A stretch of DNA of 7,784 bases. It comes from Trueperaceae bacterium (lineage in GTDB: Bacteria; Deinococcota; Deinococci; Deinococcales; Trueperaceae). Positions 1 through 5,099 of the stretch are shown here, piece after piece (the stretch's first letter is position 1; every line of letters starts with the position of its first letter). The notes below the pieces were generated by a model, which saw only the letters and a list, made by a program, of their open reading frames with translations, ran no database searches and was not told the DNA's origin. Made by a program: the position numbers and the translations under genes. The stretch spans positions 1-7,784 of the forward strand of contig JAGXHO010000096.1 of the NCBI GenBank assembly GCA_024636105.1, given 5' to 3'.

Positions 1-1
1 C

Positions 2-508
2 CTCCGGCGCCAGATCGGCATCGTGCAGCAAGACGTCTTCCTGTTCGGCGGCACCGTGCGCGACAACGTCCTCTACGGCCGCCTGGACGCGAGCGAGGCC
101 GACGTGCTCGAAGCGATCCGCCGCGCCCGCCTCGACGACGTGGTCGCCGACCTACCGCACGGCCTCGACACCGTGATCGGCGAGCGCGGCGTCAAGCTCT
201 CCGGAGGTCAGAAGCAACGGCTGGCGATCGCCCGGATGTTCCTCAAGAACCCGCCCATCCTGATCCTCGACGAGGCCACCAGCGCGCTCGACTCCGAGAC
301 CGAGCGCGCCATCCAGCGCTCGCTCGCCGAGCTCTCGGTCGGGCGGACCACGCTCGTGATCGCGCACCGCCTCGCCACGGTCGTGGGCGCGGATCGGATC
401 GTGGTGGTCGACGCCGGTGGGGTCGCCGAGCAGGGACGGCACGCGGAGCTGATCGCGGCGGGCGGGGCGTACGCGCGGCTGCATGCGGCGCAGTTCGGGG
501 TGGGGTAG
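2..508 (+). CDS. ABC exporter ATP-binding domain, C-terminal part (5' end outside window)
   Basis: This is the last 168 residues of an ABC transporter nucleotide-binding domain of the exporter type (MsbA/LmrA-like), which couples ATP hydrolysis to substrate export at the inner membrane. The frame is open to the left edge and begins [15 protein letters not shown], which contains the Q-loop, so Walker A and the membrane domain lie outside the window. Visible motifs in order are the signature LSGGQ (nt 197-211), Walker [13 protein letters not shown] (about nt 255-290) with its catalytic Glu, and the switch His in VIAHRLAT (nt 365-367). All are intact. The frame ends at TAG 506-508. The GTG at 23 encodes an internal Val and is not a start. 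The substrate cannot be told from this fragment. Whether a half-transporter or a fused exporter is present depends on the missing upstream sequence; the type-1 exporter class is likely from the [13 protein letters not shown] wording. Confidence 0.95.
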   Translation, partial: LRRQIGIVQQDVFLFGGTVRDNVLYGRLDASEADVLEAIRRARLDDVVADLPHGLDTVIGERGVKLSGGQKQRLAIARMFLKNPPILILDEATSALDSETERAIQRSLAELSVGRTTLVIAHRLATVVGADRIVVVDAGGVAEQGRHAELIAAGGAYARLHAAQFGVG

Positions 509-611
509 GCGACGGCCCAGGCCGGCCCGGCACCGACCCAGCGCGATCGGTCGGACGCCACTCGCTCGCGCATGCTCGCTCCATGCCACCGACCGAGGAT
601 CCACGCAGTGC

Positions 612-648
612 GCTTGCATTCCGTCGCTCTTCGCAGCAGAATGCATGC
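612..648 (+). promoter_or_regulatory. Predicted promoter and inverted-repeat operator of the toxin-antitoxin operon
   Basis: An inverted repeat has arms gcttgcattc (612-621) and gaatgcatgc (639-648), matching at 9 of 10 positions across a 17-nt spacer. The arms coincide with a possible -35 TTGCAT (614-619) and -10 CAGAAT (637-642), 17 nt apart. The antitoxin ATG follows after 6 nt, so the transcript could be leaderless. The right arm overlaps the perfect 10-bp palindrome ATGCATGCAT (641-650). Ribbon-helix-helix antitoxins such as FitA and VapB usually bind inverted repeats in their own promoter, which fits autorepression. The -10 box is weak (4 of 6 to consensus), so the promoter call is an inference; the repeat itself is directly visible. 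Confidence 0.5.
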
Positions 649-888
649 ATGCCCACGTCCATCACGATCCGCGACGTCCCCGAAGCGACGCGCGACGAAC
701 TCGCCGCACGTGCGGCACGAAGTGGCCGGTCGCTTCAAGAGTTCCTGCGCCTGGAGCTGATCGAGCTCGCCGAGCACCCGGACCCGGCCGACGTCATCGC
801 CCGGGCCCGCGAGCGCCTTCGGCGCACGGGCACGTCGATCCCGCCGGAAGCCATCCTCGCGTACCTCCACGAAGACCGCAGCAGGTGA
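649..888 (+). CDS. FitA/VapB-like ribbon-helix-helix antitoxin
   Basis: A 79-residue protein beginning MPTSITIRDVPEATRDELAA. The short N-terminal beta strand (SITIRDVP) followed by two helices (residues about 11-35, ending ARSGRSLQEFL) is the typical ribbon-helix-helix DNA-binding fold of FitA/VapB antitoxins. The acidic, proline-containing C-terminal half (from about residue 40) would be the toxin-wrapping tail. It should neutralise the PIN toxin encoded next and repress the operon. An upstream in-frame ATG at 583 would add 22 residues that do not look like this fold, so ATG 649 is preferred. It has no Shine-Dalgarno sequence, in line with leaderless initiation. The stop TGA (886-888) overlaps the toxin start. 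Family placement rests on the N-terminal pattern and the gene order; the exact subfamily is uncertain. Confidence 0.85.
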   Translation: MPTSITIRDVPEATRDELAARAARSGRSLQEFLRLELIELAEHPDPADVIARARERLRRTGTSIPPEAILAYLHEDRSR

Positions 889-1298
889 CACGTCGATCGC
901 TCATCGTGGCCGACGCGTCGCTAGTGCTCGGGGCGCTCGTGTACCCCGGCGCCCTAGGAGTCTGGGCCTCCACGGTCCTGGCCGAGCACACGCTCGCGGC
1001 GCCCGAACTCATGCCGGCGGAGACGACGAACGCGCTTCGGAGAGCGGTGCTCGCACGGACGGCAAGCCCAGAAGAAGCGGCCATCGTGCTCGCCGACCTC
1101 CAGGACCTTCGGGTCGACTACTACCCGTTCGTACCCTTCATGGAGCGCGTCTGGGAGCTGCGTGCGCACGTCACCAGCTACGACGCCTGGTACGTTGCCC
1201 TCGCCGAGTCCCTCGCCGCGCCCCTCGCGACGATCGACCGCCGGCTCGCGAACGCCACCGGCACGCGTTGCCGGCATCTCATGCCGGCGGACACCTGA
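885..1298 (+). CDS. PIN-domain ribonuclease toxin (VapC/FitB-like)
   Basis: A 137-residue PIN-domain protein, close to the usual 130-140 residues for VapC toxins, which are Mg-dependent RNases that cut tRNA, rRNA or mRNA. The acidic residues expected in the active site are visible: D10 in IVADAS, E46 in MPAETTNAL, D100 in SYDAWYVALAE and D118 in ATIDRRLA. The toxin therefore looks intact. The start is GTG at 885, overlapping the antitoxin stop in the arrangement GTGA. This implies translational coupling and makes toxin output depend on antitoxin translation. The open frame extends further upstream to 483, but that part is out-of-frame sequence over the antitoxin and not protein-like. The RNA target cannot be predicted from the sequence. 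The pair is probably a mobile or stability module inserted between housekeeping genes. Confidence 0.9.
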   Translation: MTRRSLIVADASLVLGALVYPGALGVWASTVLAEHTLAAPELMPAETTNALRRAVLARTASPEEAAIVLADLQDLRVDYYPFVPFMERVWELRAHVTSYDAWYVALAESLAAPLATIDRRLANATGTRCRHLMPADT

Positions 1299-1578
1299 CG
1301 CTTCCGACCCTGAGGCCCGTCGGCTGGCCATCGCGCTCGAACCGACCTGACCCGTCCGCGACGCACGCACCCCTACGGGATCGGCGGTTGCCCTCCGATC
1401 CCGCCGCCACGCTTCGCGTCAGCGCCACCGTGTTGCCGGAGCGGATGCCGGTCGACACCGCCGCACCACCCGCGCTCGCGTAGGTCACCGCTGCGCCGGA
1501 CGTCGAGCAGACCTTCACCACAAGCGTACGAACGGCCTCCGTCCACGGACCGTCCAGCACCAGAAGCGACTCGACCAT
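1279..1578 (-). CDS. Possible small hypothetical protein (doubtful)
   Basis: A 99-codon minus-strand frame starting MVESLLVLDGPWTEAVRTL. I do not recognise it. In its favour, a purine-rich stretch reading GAGGAGGGGGG on the minus strand lies 8 nt before the ATG as a possible Shine-Dalgarno sequence. The first 55 or so residues alternate small, hydrophobic and Thr/Ser residues like a beta-rich protein, and it fills an otherwise empty 315-nt gap. Against it, the second half (from about residue 60) is Arg/Gly-rich and looks like non-coding GC-rich sequence, a strong hairpin lies inside it, and its end overlaps the toxin gene by 20 bp. It may be a remnant of a longer gene, or a chance frame. Confidence 0.25.
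   Translation of the reverse strand: MVESLLVLDGPWTEAVRTLVVKVCSTSGAAVTYASAGGAAVSTGIRSGNTVALTRSVAAGSEGNRRSRRGACVADGSGRFERDGQPTGLRVGSVRCPPA
1376..1403. terminator. Strong hairpin, possible U-tract-less terminator
   Basis: The perfect 9-bp stem CGGGATCGG (1376-1384) / CCGATCCCG (1395-1403) is extended inward past one mismatch (1385/1394) by two further G-C pairs, leaving a 4-nt loop (1388-1391). It begins 78 nt after the toxin stop, so it may end the toxin-antitoxin transcript. No T-run follows on either strand, so intrinsic termination is uncertain. Confidence 0.35.
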
Positions 1579-1598
1579 AGGCGACGCCCCCCTCCTCA

Positions 1599-1613
1599 GG
1601 TACCCTCACCCCC
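1599..1613 (+). promoter_or_regulatory. Predicted leaderless promoter of nth (TACCCT -10 box)
   Basis: The box TACCCT (1601-1606), inside the octamer GGTACCCT, ends 7 nt before the nth ATG at 1614. That places the expected transcription start on or next to the A of the ATG. No Shine-Dalgarno sequence is present between the box and the ATG (cacccccc-type sequence), and no clear -35 element is seen. The same octamer with the same spacing precedes the next gene. Confidence 0.55.
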
Positions 1614-2261
1614 ATGCCCCGCGAGACCGTCGCCGCCAAGCGCGCACGCGCCGCCGCCGTCCTGGAAGGCCTCCGCACCCTCTACCCAGACGCCAAGACC
1701 GAGCTCGACTTCGGCACCCCGTTCCAGCTCGTGATCGCCACGCTCCTCTCGGCGCAGGCGACCGACGTCAGCGTCAACGCGGCCACCCCGGCGCTCTTCG
1801 CACGCTTCCCCACCTGCGAGGCGCTGGCGCAGGCCGCGCCCGAGGACGTCGAGCCCTACATCCGCACGATCGGTCTGTACCGGAACAAGGCCAAGAACTC
1901 GGTGGCGGCGGCGCGGCGCCTCGTGGAGGTGTACGGCGGCGAGGTCCCGCGCACCGTCGAGGAGCTGGTCACGCTGCCGGGCGTCGGACGCAAGACCGCG
2001 AACGTGGTGGTCTCGAACGCCTACGGCGTGCCGGCGATCGCCGTCGACACCCACGTGGGCCGCCTCGCGCGCCGCCTGGGCTTCAGCAAGCACGCCGACC
2101 CGGACAAGGTCGAGGCCGACCTGATGAAGCTCTTCGAACCAGCCGACTGGGTGTTCTTGCACCACGGGCTGATCTTGCACGGCCGCCGCGTCTGCGCGGC
2201 GCGCAAGCCGGATTGCGCGGGGTGCGGGCTCGCGGCGGTGTGCCCGTCGCGGCAAGGCTGA
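1614..2261 (+). CDS. nth: Endonuclease III (DNA glycosylase/AP lyase)
   Basis: A 215-residue endonuclease III, the usual length. It removes oxidised pyrimidines from DNA and cleaves the abasic site by beta-elimination in base-excision repair. The helix-hairpin-helix LPGVGRKTANVV carries the catalytic Lys (K127), and the catalytic Asp (D145) lies 18 residues later in VDTHVGR, the same spacing as K120/D138 of the E. coli enzyme. The C-terminal iron-sulfur loop is complete: C194-x6-C201-x2-C204-x5-C210, the classic 4Fe-4S pattern. The residues after FGTPFQLVIATLLSAQATD are also typical of the family. The ATG at 1614 is fixed by the family N-terminus and by the promoter box 7 nt upstream. All key residues are present, so the enzyme should be active. 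It is followed after 33 nt by the ypdA-like gene, which has its own promoter box, so the two are not necessarily an operon. Confidence 0.97.
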   Translation: MPRETVAAKRARAAAVLEGLRTLYPDAKTELDFGTPFQLVIATLLSAQATDVSVNAATPALFARFPTCEALAQAAPEDVEPYIRTIGLYRNKAKNSVAAARRLVEVYGGEVPRTVEELVTLPGVGRKTANVVVSNAYGVPAIAVDTHVGRLARRLGFSKHADPDKVEADLMKLFEPADWVFLHHGLILHGRRVCAARKPDCAGCGLAAVCPSRQG

Positions 2262-2279
2262 GCGACGCCGCACCCCGCT

Positions 2280-2294
2280 GGTACCCTGCCGACC
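2280..2294 (+). promoter_or_regulatory. Predicted leaderless promoter of the ypdA-like gene
   Basis: TACCCT (2282-2287), again within GGTACCCT and here also preceded by TG as in an extended -10 (TGGTACCCT), ends 7 nt before ATG 2295. A weak -35 candidate CTGAGC (2258-2263) lies 18 nt upstream and overlaps the nth stop. No Shine-Dalgarno sequence is present. The box indicates independent transcription even though nth ends only 33 nt earlier. Confidence 0.55.
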
Positions 2295-3332
2295 ATGCCC
2301 GCCGAACCCACCCCCCTCGACGCCCTCATCGTCGGCGCCGGCCCCATCGGCCTCGAGGCCGCGATCCAGGCGAAGCGCGCCGGCCTGCGCGCGGTCGTCC
2401 TGGAGCAGGGCGCGATCGCGAACGCCATCGTCGGGTACCCCACGTACATGACCTTCTTCACCACCAGCGAGCGCCTCGAGATCGGCGGCCACCCCTTCGT
2501 CACCGCCACCGACAAGGCCACCCGCAAGGAGGCGCTCGACTACTACCGCAAGGTGGTCGCGAACGAGGGCCTGGACGTGCGCACCTTCACGCGGGTGACC
2601 GCGCTCCGGCGAACGCCCGACGGCTTCGAGGTCGACGCGCTGCCCGATGGGGGCGCGCCCACCACCTTCCGAGCCGCCAACGTGCTTCTCGCCACCGGCT
2701 ACTTCGACGACCCCAAGCCGTTCGACGTCCCGGGCGCCGACCTCCCGCACGTGTCGCACCGCTACCGCGAGGCGCACGCCGAGTACGGCCGCTTCGTTCT
2801 GATCGTCGGCGGCGGCAGCGGCGCGGCCGACGCGGCGCTCGACCTCTTCCGACACGGCGCGCGGGTGACGATGGTCCACCGCGGCGCCGACTTCAAGCGC
2901 AGCCTCAAGTACTGGATCCGTCCGAACCTCGAGAACCGGGTCAAGGAGGGATCCATCCGCGCGCTGTTCCATGCACGTGTCGAACGCATCGAGCCGGGAC
3001 GGGTGCACGTGGTGCGCGCGCCCGAGGGCGCCCCCGAGGAGCGCCTCGTGGTGCCCGCCACCCGCGTCCTGCTCCTGACCGGCTACCGCGCCGACCCGGC
3101 GCTCTTTCGCCAGGTGGGCGCGACGGTCGACCCCGCCACCGAGGTGGTCGCGGTCGACGAGGCGACCCGCGCGACGAGCGTCCTCGGCCTCTACGCGATC
3201 GGCTCCGCCGGCCAGGGCGGCCGCACGAGCGACATCTTCATCGAGAACGGTCTGCCGCACGCGCGAGCAGCGGTGGCGCACGTCGCCGATCGGGTCGCTG
3301 TGGGCCCCACCCTCGAAGCGTCAACCCGGTAG
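2295..3332 (+). CDS. YpdA-family FAD/NAD(P)H oxidoreductase lacking all cysteines
   Basis: A 345-residue two-dinucleotide-binding flavoprotein of the thioredoxin-reductase-like group. The FAD-binding LIVGAGPIGLEAA is at residues about 10-22. The stretch VGYPTYMTFFTTSERLEIGG (residues about 46-65) is characteristic of the YpdA (putative bacillithiol-disulfide reductase) family. The NAD(P)H-binding LIVGGGSGAADAAL is at residues about 173-186, and the C-terminal FAD contact motif is LYAIGSAGQGGRTSD. In S. aureus the conserved Cys14 within the first glycine motif (GGGPCG) is functionally important. Here that position is Ile, and I find no Cys anywhere in the protein. The fold and cofactors are well supported, but the bacillithiol-disulfide reductase role cannot be carried over. 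A cysteine-independent mechanism or another substrate, such as a ferredoxin/quinone-type acceptor, is possible. The last 12 bp overlap the convergent ATPase gene. Confidence 0.9.
   Translation: MPAEPTPLDALIVGAGPIGLEAAIQAKRAGLRAVVLEQGAIANAIVGYPTYMTFFTTSERLEIGGHPFVTATDKATRKEALDYYRKVVANEGLDVRTFTRVTALRRTPDGFEVDALPDGGAPTTFRAANVLLATGYFDDPKPFDVPGADLPHVSHRYREAHAEYGRFVLIVGGGSGAADAALDLFRHGARVTMVHRGADFKRSLKYWIRPNLENRVKEGSIRALFHARVERIEPGRVHVVRAPEGAPEERLVVPATRVLLLTGYRADPALFRQVGATVDPATEVVAVDEATRATSVLGLYAIGSAGQGGRTSDIFIENGLPHARAAVAHVADRVAVGPTLEASTR
3321..3332. other. Convergent 12-bp overlap of two gene ends
   Basis: The ypdA-like stop TAG (3330-3332, plus) and the ATPase stop TGA (plus-strand TCA at 3321-3323) lie inside each other's genes. 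There is no room for a terminator between them, so the two transcripts must run into each other or end within coding sequence. Confidence 0.9.
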
Positions 3333-4463
3333 CTCGAGCACCGACCGCACCTCGACCCCTTTGCGGATCTGCCGGCTCGCGTCCCCAGCGTGAACGATGT
3401 AGGTGCGGGTGGGTCGCACGTCCTCGAGCGCCCTCCAAAAGCCCCGATCGGTCGTGGGCGCGGTCCCGTATCGGACCTCGAACGCCGTCGCCACGCCCTC
3501 CTTCCGGACGACGAGGTCGAGCTCGACCCCGGTCGCGGTGCGGTAGAAGGACGCGTCCGCCTCGGGCCGAGTCGCGAGCAGCTGCTCGATCACGAACCCC
3601 TCCCACGACAACCCGGCGATCGGGTGGCCTTGCAGCGCGTCCCATTCGGGCACGTCGAGGAGCGCATGCAGCAAGCCGCTGTCGCGCAGGTAGAGCTTCG
3701 GCGACTTCACCAGCCGCTTGGTGACGTTCGCGCGGAGCGGTTCGAGCCGGCGCACGAGTAGGGCGCCGACGAACAGGCCGGCATACCAAGTGGCGGTCGG
3801 CGACGTGACGCCCAGCCCGCGCGCGAGGTCGGAAGCGTTCCACAGCTGCCCGTGGCGGTGCGCCACCATCGTCCAGAAGCGCTGCAGACGCTCGGGGGGC
3901 AGCCTCGGTCCGAGCTCCGGGAAGTCGCGCTCCAGGAACGTCCGGACGAAGGCGCGGCGCCAGTCGAACGCGTCGGCATCGCTCGCCGCGAGGAAGCTCG
4001 CGGGGAACCCGCCACGCGACCAGAGCCGATGGACGTGCTCCGGCGACGCTCCGACCTCGTCCAACGTCAACGGTCCGAGCTCGACGAACTCGACCCATCC
4101 CGCGAGGTCGTGGGACGGACCCGCGAACAGGTCGGGCGCTGCGGGAGCGAGCACCAGGAAGCGTCCCGGCACCCGGTGCGCGTCGACGAGGGTGCGCAGC
4201 ACAGGAAGCAGCTCGGGCATCCGATGCACCCCGTCCAGCACCACCAGCGCGTGCCGGTTCGCATCCAGGTAGAGCTCGGGGGCCCGCAGGCGCGCCACGT
4301 CCGACGGGCGCTCGAGATCCAGGTACACGACCTCGCCCGGCCACGAGCGCGCCACCTCGAGCGCCAACGTCGTCTTGCCCACCTGGTGCGGCCCCAGCAG
4401 GCCCACGACCGGTGCGCGCTCGAGGGCGTCGCGGAGGAGGGGTTCGATGCGGCGCTCGATCAT
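3321..4463 (-). CDS. AAA_14 / DUF4143 ATPase with altered catalytic motifs
   Basis: A 380-residue protein starting MIERRIEPLLRDALERAPVV. The AAA_14 ATPase domain is at residues about 17-140 and the C-terminal DUF4143 region at about 180-335. Walker A is intact (GPHQVGKTT, 24-32). Walker B reads VVLDGVH: D77 is kept but the following acidic residue is Gly78. The usual LAGR arginine is Trp123 (DLAGWVEF), and the usual TGS/GSS stretch reads LAPAAP (105-110). DUF4143 hallmarks are present: YLRDSGLLHALL, SWEGFVIEQLL, and the nuclease-like GVELDLVV...FEVR (E314, D316, E329, R331 in place of the common Lys). The function of this common accessory family is unclear. I infer reduced or lost ATP hydrolysis, though nucleotide binding may remain. 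The start is chosen from the family N-terminus and a -10 box 7 nt upstream; an in-frame ATG at 4538 would place the promoter repeat inside the gene. The frame itself is open with no frameshift. Confidence 0.92.
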   Translation of the reverse strand: MIERRIEPLLRDALERAPVVGLLGPHQVGKTTLALEVARSWPGEVVYLDLERPSDVARLRAPELYLDANRHALVVLDGVHRMPELLPVLRTLVDAHRVPGRFLVLAPAAPDLFAGPSHDLAGWVEFVELGPLTLDEVGASPEHVHRLWSRGGFPASFLAASDADAFDWRRAFVRTFLERDFPELGPRLPPERLQRFWTMVAHRHGQLWNASDLARGLGVTSPTATWYAGLFVGALLVRRLEPLRANVTKRLVKSPKLYLRDSGLLHALLDVPEWDALQGHPIAGLSWEGFVIEQLLATRPEADASFYRTATGVELDLVVRKEGVATAFEVRYGTAPTTDRGFWRALEDVRPTRTYIVHAGDASRQIRKGVEVRSVLELPG

Positions 4464-4499
4464 CCTTGCAATCTTAAAGCGCCACTTTAAAATTGCAAG
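4464..4499 (-). promoter_or_regulatory. AT-rich inverted repeat covering the ATPase promoter (putative operator)
   Basis: Arms at 4465-4479 and 4485-4499 are complementary at 14 of 15 positions around a 5-nt centre, in strongly AT-rich sequence inside a GC-rich window. On the minus strand the outer arm contains TTGCAA (4498-4493, -35-like). The inner arm contains TAAGAT (4476-4471, -10-like, TAnnnT), with a 16-nt spacer. The ATG at 4463 follows the -10 after 7 nt, as at nth and the ypdA-like gene. If transcription starts at the ATG, the repeat is not in the mRNA. It would then act as DNA, most simply as a binding site for a dimeric repressor. Confidence 0.6.
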
Positions 4500-4567
4500 T
4501 TTGACGAAGCGCTCACGACGAACCGTCCCAAGGGGCATGATGGGGACGAACGTCGGCCATACCCGAC

Positions 4568-4580
4568 ACGGAGGTACCGC
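4568..4580 (+). promoter_or_regulatory. Shine-Dalgarno site of the membrane-protein gene
   Basis: GGAGGT (4570-4575) lies 5 nt before ATG 4581, the best Shine-Dalgarno sequence in the window, and it fixes the start. Unlike the leaderless genes, this transcript must have a 5' leader. A -35-like TTGACG (4501-4506) is present upstream, but I see no convincing -10 at the right distance from it. Confidence 0.7.
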
Positions 4581-5090
4581 ATGGACCGTCAACGCACCAC
4601 CGGCATCGTCTTGGTCGCGCTCGGCGCGCTGTTCCTGCTGGCGCAGTTCGGCCAGCTGGGCACGTTCCTGTGGCCGCTCTTCGTGATCGCACCCGGCGTG
4701 GCGCTGCTGATCTGGGCGTTCATGGGCGGCAAGAGCGCCACCGGCCTCGCGATCCCCGGGAGCATCGTCAGCATGGTCGGCCTCATCCTCCTGATCCAGG
4801 CGCTGACCGGACGCTTCGACACCTGGGCGTACGCCTGGGGTCTGATCGTCGCCGCGGGCGGGGTCGGCACCTGGCTGCACGGCACCCTCTCGGACGACGA
4901 GAAGCTGACGCGCGACGGCATCAAGACGGCATCGACCGGCCTGGTGCTGTTCGCTGCCTTCGGGGTCTTCTTCGAGTTCATCATCGGCTTGGGCGGACGC
5001 GCGAGCTGGTTCGGCTCGTGGTTGGTGCCGGTGCTGCTGATCGGGGCGGGCGTCTTCCTGCTCTGGCGTCGCCGCAACCCGACGGCGTAG
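4581..5090 (+). CDS. Six-helix integral membrane protein (LiaI/LiaF- or DUF5668-like)
   Basis: A 169-residue hydrophobic protein with six likely membrane helices at about residues 8-23, 29-48, 55-75, 82-99, 116-137 and 146-162. It has a polar loop (SDDEKLTRDGIK, 104-115) and a positively charged C-terminus (RRRNPTA), probably cytoplasmic. A recurring pattern of Trp, a hydrophobic stretch, IxxGxxxLL and Trp appears in WPLFVIAPGVALLIW, WGLIVAAGGVGTWL and WLVPVLLIGAGVFLLW. This resembles the short transmembrane modules of LiaF/DUF5668 proteins, which occur in cell-envelope stress systems; the assignment is by pattern only. No signal peptide is separate from helix 1, and no catalytic residues are evident. 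It is probably co-transcribed with the flavodoxin-like gene that starts 9 nt after its stop. It is divergent from the ATPase gene, with 117 nt between the starts. Confidence 0.85.
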   Translation: MDRQRTTGIVLVALGALFLLAQFGQLGTFLWPLFVIAPGVALLIWAFMGGKSATGLAIPGSIVSMVGLILLIQALTGRFDTWAYAWGLIVAAGGVGTWLHGTLSDDEKLTRDGIKTASTGLVLFAAFGVFFEFIIGLGGRASWFGSWLVPVLLIGAGVFLLWRRRNPTA

Positions 5091-5099
5091 CGGCGCGCC

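Larger units (their letters stand above)
1299..1613. other. Intergenic stretch after the toxin gene
   Basis: 315 nt between the toxin stop and nth. It holds a strong hairpin (1376-1403), a doubtful small minus-strand open frame (1279-1578, listed separately) and, at its right end, the nth promoter box. I see no RNA gene, no direct repeats flanking it and no insertion-sequence remnant. Confidence 0.6.

Noticed and set aside
548..595. 7-bp inverted repeat CGGTCGG / CCGACCG after the ABC gene as a terminator
   Set aside because: The arms are 34 nt apart and no T-run follows; this is too weak in GC-rich DNA.
583..648. Earlier antitoxin start at ATG 583
   Set aside because: The extra 22 residues are Arg/Ser/Gln-rich and do not match the ribbon-helix-helix start, and the inverted repeat lies directly before ATG 649.
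1131..1142. CGTACCCTTCATGG inside the toxin gene as another start-site box
   Set aside because: The box is only 2 nt from the ATG, lacks the GG prefix, and encodes VPFM within the PIN domain.
1596..3281. Long minus-strand open frame (561 codons) across nth and the ypdA-like gene
   Set aside because: It is antisense to two clear enzymes, its product is low-complexity and rich in Arg, Gly, His and Asp, and it is explained by the GC-rich codon pattern.
2213..3724. Plus-strand 503-codon frame across the ypdA-like gene and the ATPase
   Set aside because: It is an Arg/Pro-rich out-of-frame translation crossing two real genes on opposite strands.
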